The notes under the pieces were generated by a model. That model saw only the letters and a program-made list of their open reading frames with translations, did not search any database and had not been told where the DNA came from. Made by a program: the position numbers and the translations under genes. Positions 51,931 to 60,043 of a DNA stretch of 64,000 bases are shown piece by piece. Source of the DNA: an uncultured Prevotellaceae bacterium (lineage in GTDB: Bacteria > Bacteroidota > Bacteroidia > Bacteroidales > Bacteroidaceae); contig CACYYG010000006.1 in NCBI GenBank assembly GCA_902778535.1, positions 62,001 to 126,000 on the forward strand, read 5' to 3'. The stretch's first letter is position 1, and each line of letters starts with the position of its first letter.

Positions 51931-52542
51931 ATGTACAAGAATTTCTTTAAGCGGGTGTTTGACTTCTGCATCTCGCTCATTGCGTTGATCATTATCTCAC
52001 CGATACTGTTGGTGGTGACTATCTGGCTGCACTTTGCCAATAAGGGAGCCGGTGCTTTTTTCTTCCAGGAACGCCCAGGCAAGGATGGAAAGTTATTCAA
52101 GATTATCAAGTTTAAGTCCATGACGGACGAAAGGGATGCGGATGGCAACCTGCTTCCAAATGATCAGCGTATCACCAAAGTTGGCATGTTCGTACGTAAG
52201 ACTTCGCTTGATGAGCTACCACAGCTCTTTAATGTCCTGAAAGGTGACATGGCCTTGATTGGTCCGCGTCCGCTGATGCCGCGCTATCTTGAACTGTATA
52301 GCAAAGAACAGATGCGCAGACATGAGGTGAGGCCGGGAATTACCGGATGGGCGCAGGTGAACGGTCGCAACAGCATCACATGGACGAAGAAATTTGAACT
52401 GGACGTGTGGTATGTTGACCATGTGTCGCTCTGGCTCGACATCAAAATCATCTGGATGACGGTGATGAATGTCATTCAGAGGAAAGACATTGACTCCGGC
52501 AATGGCAAGGTTGGATCAGTGGGGTTTGACGGAACAAATTAA
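51931..52542 (+). CDS. Polyprenyl-phosphate sugar-1-phosphate transferase
   Basis: 203 residues. One N-terminal membrane helix (FDFCISLIALIIISPILLVV) and the Bac_transf domain: FFFQERPGKDGKLFKIIKFK, SLDELPQLFNVLKGDMALIG, PRPLMPRYLELYS and RPGITGWAQVNGRN. It is of the small PglC/WcaJ-catalytic-core type and starts repeat-unit synthesis by transferring a sugar-1-phosphate to undecaprenyl phosphate in the inner membrane. With CapE-F-G products nearby, a 6-deoxy-amino sugar is a plausible first residue. Confidence 0.93.
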   Translation: MYKNFFKRVFDFCISLIALIIISPILLVVTIWLHFANKGAGAFFFQERPGKDGKLFKIIKFKSMTDERDADGNLLPNDQRITKVGMFVRKTSLDELPQLFNVLKGDMALIGPRPLMPRYLELYSKEQMRRHEVRPGITGWAQVNGRNSITWTKKFELDVWYVDHVSLWLDIKIIWMTVMNVIQRKDIDSGNGKVGSVGFDGTN

Positions 52543-52560
52543 AAAACGAGTAAAGATAGA

Positions 52561-52818
52561 ATGAAAGCATTAGTGATTGCTGGTGGCCTGCCCCAGATTG
52601 AGCTTATCAAGCAACTGAGACAGAGAGGCATAGAAACATTGTTGGCCGACGGCAGCCCATACGCTGTAGCTCGACCTTTCGCAGACAAGTTCTTCCATGT
52701 GGATGTATTCGACATAGAGGCCATCAAAAGCATTGCACAGACTGAGAAGGTAGCTGAAATCCCTTTGCTCTGCTCAGGCAAAAGGGAACCAGTGAAGAAT
52801 GAGTGGCTAAAATGTTAA
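52561..52818 (+). pseudogene. 5' fragment of an ATP-grasp enzyme gene
   Basis: 85 codons. MKALVIAGGLPQIELIKQLR and ADGSPYAVARPFADKFFHVD are a complete pre-ATP-grasp N-terminal domain start, with DVFDIEAIKSIAQTEKV. After residue ~66 the sequence turns unrelated (AEIPLLCSGKREPVKNEW) and stops, while intact relatives are about 400 residues. So it is a truncated gene, probably non-functional. It is a related but different family member from 36420. Confidence 0.7.
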
Positions 52819-52906
52819 TAACATTAGAGAAAAGTGAGAATGAATTGTTTCACCATAAGCCGAAAGAATTGTAAGGGAATACTAAACGAAATAAAAATAC
52901 CATAAA

Positions 52907-53506
52907 ATGATTTTATACGGTGCTAGCGGACATTGCCGTGTGGTTATAGACATCGTTGAAGCGTTGGGACTGCCCATCGAATACATTGTCGATGACAACC
53001 CTGAGCTTCATGACCTCTTGGGTTATGAGGTCAAACGCAACATAGGCAAATATGGCGACGCGATTGTGACGATTGGACAGAACTGGACACGCAAGCGCGT
53101 AGTAGAACAAATTGAAGTGATTCGCTATTTGACAGCAGTTCATCCAACCTCAATAATTTCACCGCGTGCTGAAATAGGCTATGGAAGCGTTGTAATGCAA
53201 GGTGCTATCATACAAAGTTGTGCTAATATTGGTAATCATTGTATAGTAAATACTGGCGCTTCTGTTGGTCATGATGTCCAAATTGGAGATTTTGTGCATA
53301 TAGCCTCACATGCAACCGTGACAGGTGGTGTGACTATTGGTGAAGGTTCATGGATTGGAGCTGGAAGTGTTATTCGCCAAGGAGTTCATGTTGGAGCTTG
53401 GACTATGATTGGGGCTGGCAGTGTCGTTGTAGAGGATATTCCTGATGGCGTAGTAGCATTCGGCAACAAATGTGTTGTGCGTCATAAAAATGAATTCAGA
53501 GTGTGA
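52907..53506 (+). CDS. NeuD/PglD-like acetyltransferase
   Basis: 199 residues. N-terminal Rossmann-like ILYGASGHCRVVIDIVEALG with DDNPELHDLLGY; C-terminal hexapeptide beta-helix (SVVMQGAIIQSCANIGNHCI, HDVQIGDFVHIASHATVTGG). The histidine in GASVGHDVQIGDF is the expected catalytic base. It acetylates an amino sugar, probably one attached to a UDP carrier made by the locus's aminotransferases. In many loci this gene follows the sugar transferase, as here. Confidence 0.9.
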   Translation: MILYGASGHCRVVIDIVEALGLPIEYIVDDNPELHDLLGYEVKRNIGKYGDAIVTIGQNWTRKRVVEQIEVIRYLTAVHPTSIISPRAEIGYGSVVMQGAIIQSCANIGNHCIVNTGASVGHDVQIGDFVHIASHATVTGGVTIGEGSWIGAGSVIRQGVHVGAWTMIGAGSVVVEDIPDGVVAFGNKCVVRHKNEFRV

Positions 53507-53641
53507 GAAGTAAGCTTTTACCCCCTTATAGGTGTTCTGACACTTAGTTGTTACCTTTCTTGCTCTGTCAAACATCCTCCATTGTCGCTGAGTTGTGCCA
53601 TCATTTCTAATTTCGTGTTATGGCAATAAATACTAAAAACA

Positions 53642-54025
53642 TTGAGTATTACCCAACGTGTATTCCATAAGCATAGCGTGGCTGTGGTGATTGATGAGAT
53701 TGTCAATCGCGCCATCCCAGCTGTCAGCCAGTTAGGTTGTTCGCCTTGCACGCTGGCTATTGGCATTGGCCGCAGTCAGTTTGAAGCAACCAGCCTGATG
53801 ATGGAGGCCATGGCAAAAGGTGACTTTGGCATACAGAGTGACTTTGAGTAGCGCATTACTGAGAAGGTAAACGAGAGCCAAACCGGTCCACTCGGTCTTG
53901 GTGGCAAACACAGCGTACTTGCCACCTTTGCCAAGATCGGTCCTCAGCGAGCCAGCGGCGTGCGTATCGTCGCCTTGCGCCCATGCTGCTGCTTCGAGCC
54001 GAGAAGGGCAAGTGTGGAGCTATAG
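53642..54025 (+). pseudogene. Fragment of a class I fumarase/tartrate-dehydratase-type gene
   Basis: 128 codons open except for one in-frame TAG at 53849-53851. Reads SQLGCSPCTLAIGIGRSQFE, then after the TAG RITEKVNESQTGPLGLGGKH and RASGVRIVALRPCC. The segments CSPCTLAIGIG and GPLGLGGK match the Fe-S fumarate hydratase alpha-domain (patterns GCPPxxxGVGIGG and GIGPMGLGGKTT). Both ends are lost and there is no start. It is unrelated to glycan synthesis and shows that the locus was patched from other DNA. The stretch 53507-53641 shows nothing else. Confidence 0.75.
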
Positions 54026-54049
54026 TCCAAACCATGTGTAACTGTTATT

Positions 54050-55183
54050 ATGATTTTTGAACTCCTTCAGATAGCTATAGGAAAACGTGACAGGCTGTCG
54101 CATACTCCGACCATAGAGGAGTGGCGGAGCCTGTTTGCCGATAGTCAGAAGCAGTCGGTGGTGGGCATTGCCTTCGCTGGGGTGGAGAGACTGCCCAAAG
54201 AGCAATGGCCACCACAGGCACTGCTGTTCGAATGGATTGGGGCAGCGGAGAGAATCAAGCAGAAGAACGCATTGCTGGACAGGCAGTGCGTGAAACTACA
54301 GAAGCGGTTTGCTGAGGCAGGGATCAAGACGAGCATCCTGAAAGGACAGGGGGTCGCAAGATATTATGATGTTTCCTCGCTAAGACAGCCAGGGGACATT
54401 GACATCTATGTGGACTGCGGGAGGGAGAGAATCTTCGAAATAATTGATAGTTTAGAGTTTAGAGGTGATAGACAATCGGAAGATAAAAAAAGAAAGAGTT
54501 TAATTCGTGACTGGGACTATAAGCACCTGCACCTGGATGTGTTCCGCGACACGGAGGTGGAGGTGCACTACCGCGTGGAGGTGCTGCTGAACCTGTGGAA
54601 GAACAGGAAGCTGCAAAAGTGGTTTGCTGCCCACACAGAAGAGATTTTTGGTCTCACAGATTCCGCAAAGGTCACAGATAAAACCGATAGCGTTACTTTT
54701 GTCACCCCAACGGTGGAGTTCAACAGATTCTACATACTGTTGCATATCTACCGGCATTTCCTGTATGAAGGGGTGGGACTGCGGCAGTTGCTGGACTACT
54801 ACTTCGTTTTGCTTCACACCGATTGCACAGACAACACGGATGCCATCAAGGCGCTGAAGCAGTTCGGGATGTGGAAGTTTGCTCGCGGTGTGATGTGGAT
54901 TTTGCAAGAGGTGTTCGGTTTGGAGAGGGAGTATATGTTTTGTGAGCCTTTGGAAAGCGAGGGACAGTTCATTCTCTCGGAGGTGATGGCAGGAGGGAAC
55001 TTCGGACACCATGACGAGCGGCTGGCAACGGAGAAGAAAGGGAAGATGCAGACGGTGAAGAAGGTGGTGAAACACAACGCGTATCTGATGCTGCACTATC
55101 CAGCGGAGATTATCTGGCCACCGATTTGGTTTGTGTGGCACAAGTGCTGGAAATGGTCGCACAGGAAAGATATCAAGGATTAG
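54050..55183 (+). CDS. Nucleotidyltransferase-fold protein (NTP_transf_5 family)
   Basis: 377 residues. KRFAEAGIKTSILKGQGVAR followed by RQPGDIDIYVD is the recognizable minimal nucleotidyltransferase core (GDIDIYV, two metal Asp). The family is frequent in capsule and lasso-peptide loci, and its function is not settled. Three stretches look like micro-repeat insertions: DSLEFRGDRQSEDKKRKS (about 135-152), LTDSAKVTDKTDSV (about 202-215) and HTDCTDNTDAIK (about 257-268). Their DNA uses CACAGA/ACGGAT or GTTTAGAG units. Confidence 0.82.
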   Translation: MIFELLQIAIGKRDRLSHTPTIEEWRSLFADSQKQSVVGIAFAGVERLPKEQWPPQALLFEWIGAAERIKQKNALLDRQCVKLQKRFAEAGIKTSILKGQGVARYYDVSSLRQPGDIDIYVDCGRERIFEIIDSLEFRGDRQSEDKKRKSLIRDWDYKHLHLDVFRDTEVEVHYRVEVLLNLWKNRKLQKWFAAHTEEIFGLTDSAKVTDKTDSVTFVTPTVEFNRFYILLHIYRHFLYEGVGLRQLLDYYFVLLHTDCTDNTDAIKALKQFGMWKFARGVMWILQEVFGLEREYMFCEPLESEGQFILSEVMAGGNFGHHDERLATEKKGKMQTVKKVVKHNAYLMLHYPAEIIWPPIWFVWHKCWKWSHRKDIKD

Positions 55184-55244
55184 AGAATTCGAGAATGTAT
55201 AAAAGATAACAAGAATTAGAGAATTTGAGAATATATAAAAAGAT
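55173..55244. repeat. Duplicated AAGAATTAGAGAATT repeat before capE
   Basis: Two direct copies of a 36-base unit, CAAGGATTAGAGAATTCGAG... and CAAGAATTAGAGAATTTGAG..., both followed by AAT(G/A)TATAAAA(A)GATAA. The first copy contains the stop codon of the preceding gene. The core is the same sequence as the terminal inverted repeats of the GxxExxY cassette (58373-58397). Confidence 0.85.
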
Positions 55245-55247
55245 AAT

Positions 55248-56297
55248 ATGTCAGTATTTGAAGGAAAGACACTCCTGATAACAGGAGGAACGGGCAGCTT
55301 CGGCAATGCCGTGCTGAACCGCTTTTTGAGAACAGACATCGGGGAGATTCGTATCTTCTCGCGTGATGAAAAGAAACAGGACGACATGCGCCACGACTTC
55401 CAGGCACGTATGCCGGAGGTGGCCAGCAAGGTGAAGTTCTACATCGGAGACGTGAGGAACCGCTCGAACCTGAAGTATGCGATGAAGGGGGTGGACTATG
55501 TGTTCCACGCCGCTGCGCTGAAGCAGGTGCCATCGTGTGAGTTCTTCCCCATGGAGGCGGTGAAGACAAATGTCATCGGGACGGACAACACGCTGGACGC
55601 CGCCATCGATGCGGGCGTGAAATGCGTCATCTGCCTGTCGACGGACAAGGCGGCATATCCTATCAACGCTATGGGTATCACGAAGGCCATCGAGGAGAAG
55701 ATCGCGGTGGCGAAGAGCCGTAATAGCGGCAGCACGAAGATTTGCTGCACACGCTATGGCAACGTGATGTGCAGCCGTGGCAGTGTCATCCCCCTGTGGA
55801 TAGAGCAGATAAGGAAGGGAAATCCCATCACGCTGACGGAGCCGAAGATGACGCGGTTCATCATGTCATTGGAGGAGGCGGTGGACCTGGTGCTGTTCGC
55901 CTTTGAGCATGGTCAGAACGGTGACATCCTGGTGCAGAAGGCTCCGGCATGCACGATACAGACGCAGGCGGAGGCCGTATGTGAGCTGTTCGGAGGCAGG
56001 AAGGAGGACATCAAGGTCATCGGCATCCGCCATGGCGAGAAGATGTACGAGACACTGCTCACCAAGGAGGAGTGCGCCAAGGCTGAGGACATGGGTAACT
56101 TCTATCGTGTGCCTGCAGACAACCGCGACCTGAACTACGACAAGTATTTCAAGGAGGGGGACACGAAGCGGGTGACCATCGAGGAGTTCAACAGCGACAA
56201 CACCCGGCGGCTGAACCTGGAGGAGACAAAGGAGAAGATTGCCTCGCTGGAGTATATCCAGAATGAGCTGAACGGAGTGGAGAACATTGTGAAATAG
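55248..56297 (+). CDS. capE: UDP-N-acetylglucosamine 4,6-dehydratase, CapE/FnlA type
   Basis: 349 residues, extended short-chain dehydrogenase. NAD site TLLITGGTGSFGNAVLNRFL; FSRDEKKQDDMRH; FHAAALKQVPSCEFFPMEAV; and STDKAAYPINAMGITKAIEE, where Met-x-x-x-Lys (MGITK) replaces the usual Tyr-x-x-x-Lys, as is known for the CapE/FlaA1 group. It is the first of three enzymes that convert UDP-GlcNAc to UDP-N-acetyl-L-fucosamine. CapF and CapG follow, with two small inserted genes between them. Confidence 0.95.
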   Translation: MSVFEGKTLLITGGTGSFGNAVLNRFLRTDIGEIRIFSRDEKKQDDMRHDFQARMPEVASKVKFYIGDVRNRSNLKYAMKGVDYVFHAAALKQVPSCEFFPMEAVKTNVIGTDNTLDAAIDAGVKCVICLSTDKAAYPINAMGITKAIEEKIAVAKSRNSGSTKICCTRYGNVMCSRGSVIPLWIEQIRKGNPITLTEPKMTRFIMSLEEAVDLVLFAFEHGQNGDILVQKAPACTIQTQAEAVCELFGGRKEDIKVIGIRHGEKMYETLLTKEECAKAEDMGNFYRVPADNRDLNYDKYFKEGDTKRVTIEEFNSDNTRRLNLEETKEKIASLEYIQNELNGVENIVK

Positions 56298-56413
56298 TTT
56301 AGAGTTTAGAGTTGAGAGACAGTTTTAGAGTTTAGAGTTTAGAGTTGAGAGTTGAGAGACAGTGTGCTTCGCAATAGTTGAGAGTTGAAGGTTGAGAGTT
56401 TAGAGATAGTTGA
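56298..56413. repeat. Degenerate TTTAGAGTTGAGAG micro-repeat array
   Basis: About 115 bases dominated by TTTAGAG, TTGAGAG and similar 7-mers, interrupted by GCTTCGC and GGCTTGCCGCC. It lies between capE and the second four-helix-bundle gene. After that gene, 56879-56905 has CTCTAAACACTAAACATTAA, the same units in opposite orientation. Confidence 0.8.
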
Positions 56414-56515
56414 CGGCTTGCCGCCAGTTGAGAGAACTAAGTACTTTTGAACTTTGAACTTGAGAACTGACACTAAACAATAAACTTTTAACAATAAACA
56501 AAAAGTGAAACGACA

Positions 56516-56893
56516 ATGGAAGTATTTGGTTATCGTAAGTTGATTGCATATCAGAAGGGTAAAGAGGTCGTTAAACATACTTATAGACTCCTAAAGAAGT
56601 TCCCTTCTGAAGAGCGGTATGCAATGTGTGACCAACTTAGAAGAGCTTCCGTTTCGGTCACCTCCAATATTGCTGAAGGAGTAAATCGTTTCTCTGTAAA
56701 GGACAAGGCACATTTCATAGAAATGGCCTATGGGTCTTTGATGGAAGTTTCATCACAATTCGAGATAGCTGAAGAACTCGGCTATATTACAAGCGAAGAC
56801 CGTTTGAGTATGGATTTGCTTATTGAGGAAGATGCAAGACTGCTCTCAGGACTACTCAACTCTTTTAAACCATCGACTGACTCTAAACACTAA
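56516..56893 (+). CDS. Four-helix-bundle protein (23S rRNA intervening-sequence / S23 family), second copy
   Basis: 125 residues. YRKLIAYQKGKEVVKHTYRL, CDQLRRASVSVTSNIAEGVN and FIEMAYGSLMEVSSQFEIAE are the family core; it is a diverged relative of the 35950 protein, not a recent duplicate. It interrupts the capE-capF pair that is normally contiguous. Flanked by inverted families of TTTAGAG micro-repeats (left array 56298-56413, right 56879-56905). Biochemical role unknown. Confidence 0.88.
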   Translation: MEVFGYRKLIAYQKGKEVVKHTYRLLKKFPSEERYAMCDQLRRASVSVTSNIAEGVNRFSVKDKAHFIEMAYGSLMEVSSQFEIAEELGYITSEDRLSMDLLIEEDARLLSGLLNSFKPSTDSKH

Positions 56894-56913
56894 ACATTAA
56901 ACACTACACAAAT

Positions 56914-58218
56914 ATGAAGATATTAGTAACAGGTGCAAAGGGGTTCGTGGGAAAGAACCTGTGCGCCACATTATATAATATAAGGAACGGAAAAGACCGT
57001 ACACGGCCAGGCCTCATCATCGAGGAGGTCTTCGAGTACGACATTGACACCGACCCGGCACTGCTGGATGAGTACTGCCAGAAGTGTGACTTTGTGTTTA
57101 ACCTCGCTGGGGTGAACAGGCCGAAAGAGACATCCGAGTTCATGGAAGGGAACTTCGGCTTTGCATCGACCCTGCTTGATACACTGAAGAAGTATGGGAA
57201 TAGGTGCCCCGTGATGCTATCGTCTTCTCAGCAGGCTTCGCTGACAGGACGGTTCGGGAACAGCGAGTATGGACGGTCAAAGAAGGCTGGCGAGGACCTT
57301 TTTTTACAATATGAAAGGGATTTCCTTTTGTCTGAACACGAATCACCAGAAATTAAACACGAATTGTCCATAAATAATGGTCTTAGGCCAAGGGTGTTGA
57401 TATACAGGTTCCCGAACCTGTTCGGCAAGTGGTGCCGCCCGAACTATAACTCGGCGGTGGCCACGTTCTGCAATAACATTGCCAACGACCTGCCCATTCA
57501 GGTGAATGACCCGAGCGTGGAGCTGGAACTGCTCTATATCGATGACCTCATTGCTGAGATGCTGGATGCTTTGGAGGGCAGTGAGCACCGCTGCGAGTTC
57601 GAGGGGCTGACTGTCATTCCCTCCCCTCGGGGAGGTCAGGAGGGGGCTTATTGCTACTGTCCGGTGACGCACAAGGTGACATTAGGCAGGATAGTGGAGC
57701 TGCTGCATGAGTTTGCCGACCAGCCCAGGACGCTGATGATACCTGAGATTCCCGAAGGCTCGTTTGAGAAGAAGCTGTACTCGACCTATCTGAGCTACCT
57801 GCCGAAGGAGAAGGTGGCGTTCCCGCTGAAGATGAATGTGGATGAGCGTGGCTCGTTTACGGAGCTGGTGCATACGCTGAACTGTGGACAGGTGAGCATC
57901 AACATCTCGAAGCCGGGCATCACAAAGGGTCAGCACTGGCACAACACGAAGTGGGAGCAGTTCATTGTGGTGAAAGGCCACGGGCTCATCCAGATGAGGA
58001 ACATGGCCTCCCCTGGCCCCTCCCAAGGATCCCAAGGAGGGGAGAGCGAAATCTTGGAGTTCGAGGTCTCGGGCGACAACATACAGTGCGTGCACATGCT
58101 GCCTGGCTATACGCATAACATCATCAACCTCTCGGACACCGAGGATTTGGTGACTGTGATGTACTGTAACGAGATCTTCGACCCGAAGCATCCCGACACG
58201 TTCTTCGAGAAGGTATAA
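56914..58218 (+). CDS. capF: UDP-2-acetamido-2,6-dideoxy-hexulose reductase, CapF/FnlB type
   Basis: 434 residues; standard CapF is about 370-400. N-terminal SDR domain: MKILVTGAKGFVGKNL, FVFNLAGVNRPKE and SEYGRSKKAGEDL (Tyr-x-x-x-Lys). C-terminal cupin from about 300: GQHWHNTKWEQFIVVKG with metal-binding His residues and PGYTHNIINLSDTEDLVTVM. It epimerises and reduces the CapE product. The excess length comes from three segments that look inserted: residues about 138-155 (SEHESPEIKHELSIN), 236-245 (PSPRGGQEGA) and 365-377 (ASPGPSQGSQGGE), each coded by repeat-like DNA. Confidence 0.93.
   Translation: MKILVTGAKGFVGKNLCATLYNIRNGKDRTRPGLIIEEVFEYDIDTDPALLDEYCQKCDFVFNLAGVNRPKETSEFMEGNFGFASTLLDTLKKYGNRCPVMLSSSQQASLTGRFGNSEYGRSKKAGEDLFLQYERDFLLSEHESPEIKHELSINNGLRPRVLIYRFPNLFGKWCRPNYNSAVATFCNNIANDLPIQVNDPSVELELLYIDDLIAEMLDALEGSEHRCEFEGLTVIPSPRGGQEGAYCYCPVTHKVTLGRIVELLHEFADQPRTLMIPEIPEGSFEKKLYSTYLSYLPKEKVAFPLKMNVDERGSFTELVHTLNCGQVSINISKPGITKGQHWHNTKWEQFIVVKGHGLIQMRNMASPGPSQGSQGGESEILEFEVSGDNIQCVHMLPGYTHNIINLSDTEDLVTVMYCNEIFDPKHPDTFFEKV
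57325..57380. repeat. Micro-repeat insertion in capF (AACACGAAT type)
   Basis: CTGAACACGAATCACCAGAA and ATTAAACACGAATTGTCC: two units of AAACACGAATT-like sequence in frame, in a place where other CapF proteins pass directly from YERD to the VLIYRFPN strand. Confidence 0.65.
57617..57646. repeat. C/G-rich palindrome in frame in capF
   Basis: TTCCCTCCCCTCGGGGAG, then GTCAGGAGGGGG; encodes IPSPRGGQEG. Confidence 0.85.
58007..58044. repeat. C/G-rich palindrome in frame in the capF cupin
   Basis: CCTCCCCTGGCCCCTCCC, then AAGGATCCCAAGGAGGGGAG; encodes ASPGPSQGSQGG, between two cupin strands. Confidence 0.8.
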
Positions 58219-58341
58219 TATCAAGAATTGGAGAATTGGAGAATTGTGTCAAATGGCTCTGATATATCCACAGACAATGCGCAGGCATTGGCCAAGAAAT
58301 TCTCAAATTCACTAATTCTTGACAAATAAAACAAACAAGTA
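58201..58341. repeat. Gene-less copy of the GxxExxY cassette
   Basis: Bases 58201-58269 repeat at 58353-58421 (69 bases, two differences) and 58270-58341 repeat at 58784-58855 (72 bases, a few differences). The two halves are fused here, so this copy equals the neighbouring element with 362 internal bases removed. It retains the start ATGGCTCTGATATATCC and both inverted repeats (58221-58245, 58298-58322). Confidence 0.92.
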
Positions 58342-58352
58342 CCCTGGAAGCA

Positions 58353-58855
58353 TTCTTCGAGAAGGTATAATATCAAGAATTAGAGAATTAGAGAATTGTG
58401 TCAAATGGCTCTGATATATCCTGAACTGAGTAAAAGAATTCTTGAAATTGCGATGCAGCTGCACCGTGAGATGGGATGTGGATTCAAGGAGAAATTATAT
58501 CAAGATGCCTTTGAGGTGCTTCTCAAAGAGGAAGGTGTCAAGTACGAAAGAGAGAAACATATTAATCTTGTTTTTCACGGAGTTAAACTTGAACACGATT
58601 TTTACTATGATTTCTTGATTGAAGATAAAATAGGTGTAGAATTAAAAGCTGTCTCTGAGATAACGGGAGAATTTGAGGCTCAGATTATAAACTACCTGCA
58701 TGTGAGTAATCACAAGTTGGGGTTATTACTTAATTTTGGTACCACCAGTTTGGAATTCAAATGGTATCCTAACGAGTGGCACCACAGACAATGCACAAGC
58801 ATTGGCCAATGAATTCTCAAATTCTCTAATTCTTGACAAATAAAACAAACGAGTA
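58353..58855 (+). mobile_element. GxxExxY cassette with 25-bp terminal inverted repeats
   Basis: The intact copy. Left inverted repeat 58373-58397 (TCAAGAATTAGAGAATTAGA...) matches the reverse complement of 58812-58836 at 24 of 25 positions. Between them lies a single 135-residue gene. A deleted copy is directly upstream, separated by 11 bases. The first bases, ATTCTTCGAGAAGGTATAA, repeat the 3' end of capF (FFEKV-stop), so the duplicated unit began within that gene. No transposase is encoded; mobility is inference. Confidence 0.65.
58405..58812 (+). CDS. GxxExxY family protein (PDDEXK-like)
   Basis: 135 residues from ATG 58405. The name-giving motif is in MGCGFKEKLYQDAF (G-F-K-E-K-L-Y, about residues 26-32). 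The later strands DFLIEDKIGVELKAV carry a D...ExK pattern like that of PD-(D/E)XK nucleases. Function is unknown; members often occur as lone genes between repeats in Bacteroidota and other genomes. Here it interrupts capF-capG and lies inside an inverted-repeat cassette. The last codons and stop fall inside the right repeat. Confidence 0.88.
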   Translation: MALIYPELSKRILEIAMQLHREMGCGFKEKLYQDAFEVLLKEEGVKYEREKHINLVFHGVKLEHDFYYDFLIEDKIGVELKAVSEITGEFEAQIINYLHVSNHKLGLLLNFGTTSLEFKWYPNEWHHRQCTSIGQ

Positions 58856-58857
58856 AT

Positions 58858-60027
58858 ATGGAAATACAACATTTTAAAAACGATGGCAAGTTGAAATTGC
58901 TCATCATAGTGGGCACGCGCCCAGAGATAATAAGACTGGCAGCTGTGATTAACAAGTGCAGGCAGTACTTCGACTGTCTGCTGGCACATACGGGTCAGAA
59001 CTACGACTACAACCTGAACGGGGTGTTCTTCAAGGACCTGAAACTGGCCGACCCCGACATCTACATGGAGGCCGTCGGCGATGACCTCGGGGCCACCATG
59101 GGCAACATCATCGACAAGAGCTACAAAGTGATGGTGGAGACGAGACCAGACGCCGTGCTGGTGCTGGGCGACACCAACTCGTGCCTGAGCGTCATCGGTG
59201 CCAAGCGCCTGCACATACCCATCTTCCACATGGAAGCGGGCAATCGCTGTAAGGACGAGTGTCTGCCCGAGGAGACCAACCGACGCATCGTGGACATCAT
59301 CAGCGACGTGAACATGGCCTATTCGGAGCATGCACGTCGCTACCTGGCCGACTGCGGACTGCCGAAAGAGCGCACCTACGTCACCGGCTCGCCCATGGCC
59401 GAGGTGCTGCACCAGAACTTAGCTGAGATTGAGGCCAGTGACATCCACCAGCGCCTCGGGCTGGAGAAGGGGAAGTACATCTTGCTCTCTGCACATCGTG
59501 AGGAGAACATCGACACGGAGAAGAACTTCCTGTCGCTGTTCACGGCCATCAACAAGATGGCAGAGAAGTATGACATGCCCATCCTATACAGCTGTCACCC
59601 CCGAAGCCGCAAGCGCTTAGAGGCATCGGGCTTCCAACTGGACAGGCGCGTCATCCAGCATGAGCCGCTTGGGTTCCACGACTACAACTGCCTGCAGATG
59701 AACGCCTTTGCCGTGGTGTCTGACTCTGGCACGCTGCCAGAGGAGAGCAGCTTCTTCACCAGTGTCGGTCATCCGTTCCCTGCCATCTGCATCCGCACCT
59801 CAACGGAGCGGCCCGAGGCCCTTGACAAGGCTTGCTTCTTCATTGCTGGTATTGATGAGGTGTCACTGCTGCAAGCCGTCGACACCGCAGTGACCATGAA
59901 CCAGAACGGCGACTATGGAATCCCCGTTCCCGACTACATCGAGGAGAACGTCTCGACAAAGGTAGTGAAGATCATCCAGAGTTACGTCGGGATTGTGAAT
60001 CGTATGGTCTGGAGAAAAGAAATCTGA
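58858..60027 (+). CDS. capG: UDP-N-acetylglucosamine 2-epimerase-type enzyme, CapG/FnlC
   Basis: 389 residues, GT-B-like epimerase fold. KLLIIVGTRPEIIRLAAVIN, HTGQNYDYNLNGVFF, HMEAGNRCKDECLPEETNRR (catalytic Asp/Glu/His region), LSAHREENID and SDSGTLPEESSFF. The third enzyme of UDP-L-FucNAc synthesis, acting at C2. Residue-level differences from WecB (for example RCKDE) fit CapG. It is the last clear biosynthetic gene of the locus. Confidence 0.94.
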   Translation: MEIQHFKNDGKLKLLIIVGTRPEIIRLAAVINKCRQYFDCLLAHTGQNYDYNLNGVFFKDLKLADPDIYMEAVGDDLGATMGNIIDKSYKVMVETRPDAVLVLGDTNSCLSVIGAKRLHIPIFHMEAGNRCKDECLPEETNRRIVDIISDVNMAYSEHARRYLADCGLPKERTYVTGSPMAEVLHQNLAEIEASDIHQRLGLEKGKYILLSAHREENIDTEKNFLSLFTAINKMAEKYDMPILYSCHPRSRKRLEASGFQLDRRVIQHEPLGFHDYNCLQMNAFAVVSDSGTLPEESSFFTSVGHPFPAICIRTSTERPEALDKACFFIAGIDEVSLLQAVDTAVTMNQNGDYGIPVPDYIEENVSTKVVKIIQSYVGIVNRMVWRKEI

Positions 60028-60043
60028 ATCCCTGCATTATACC

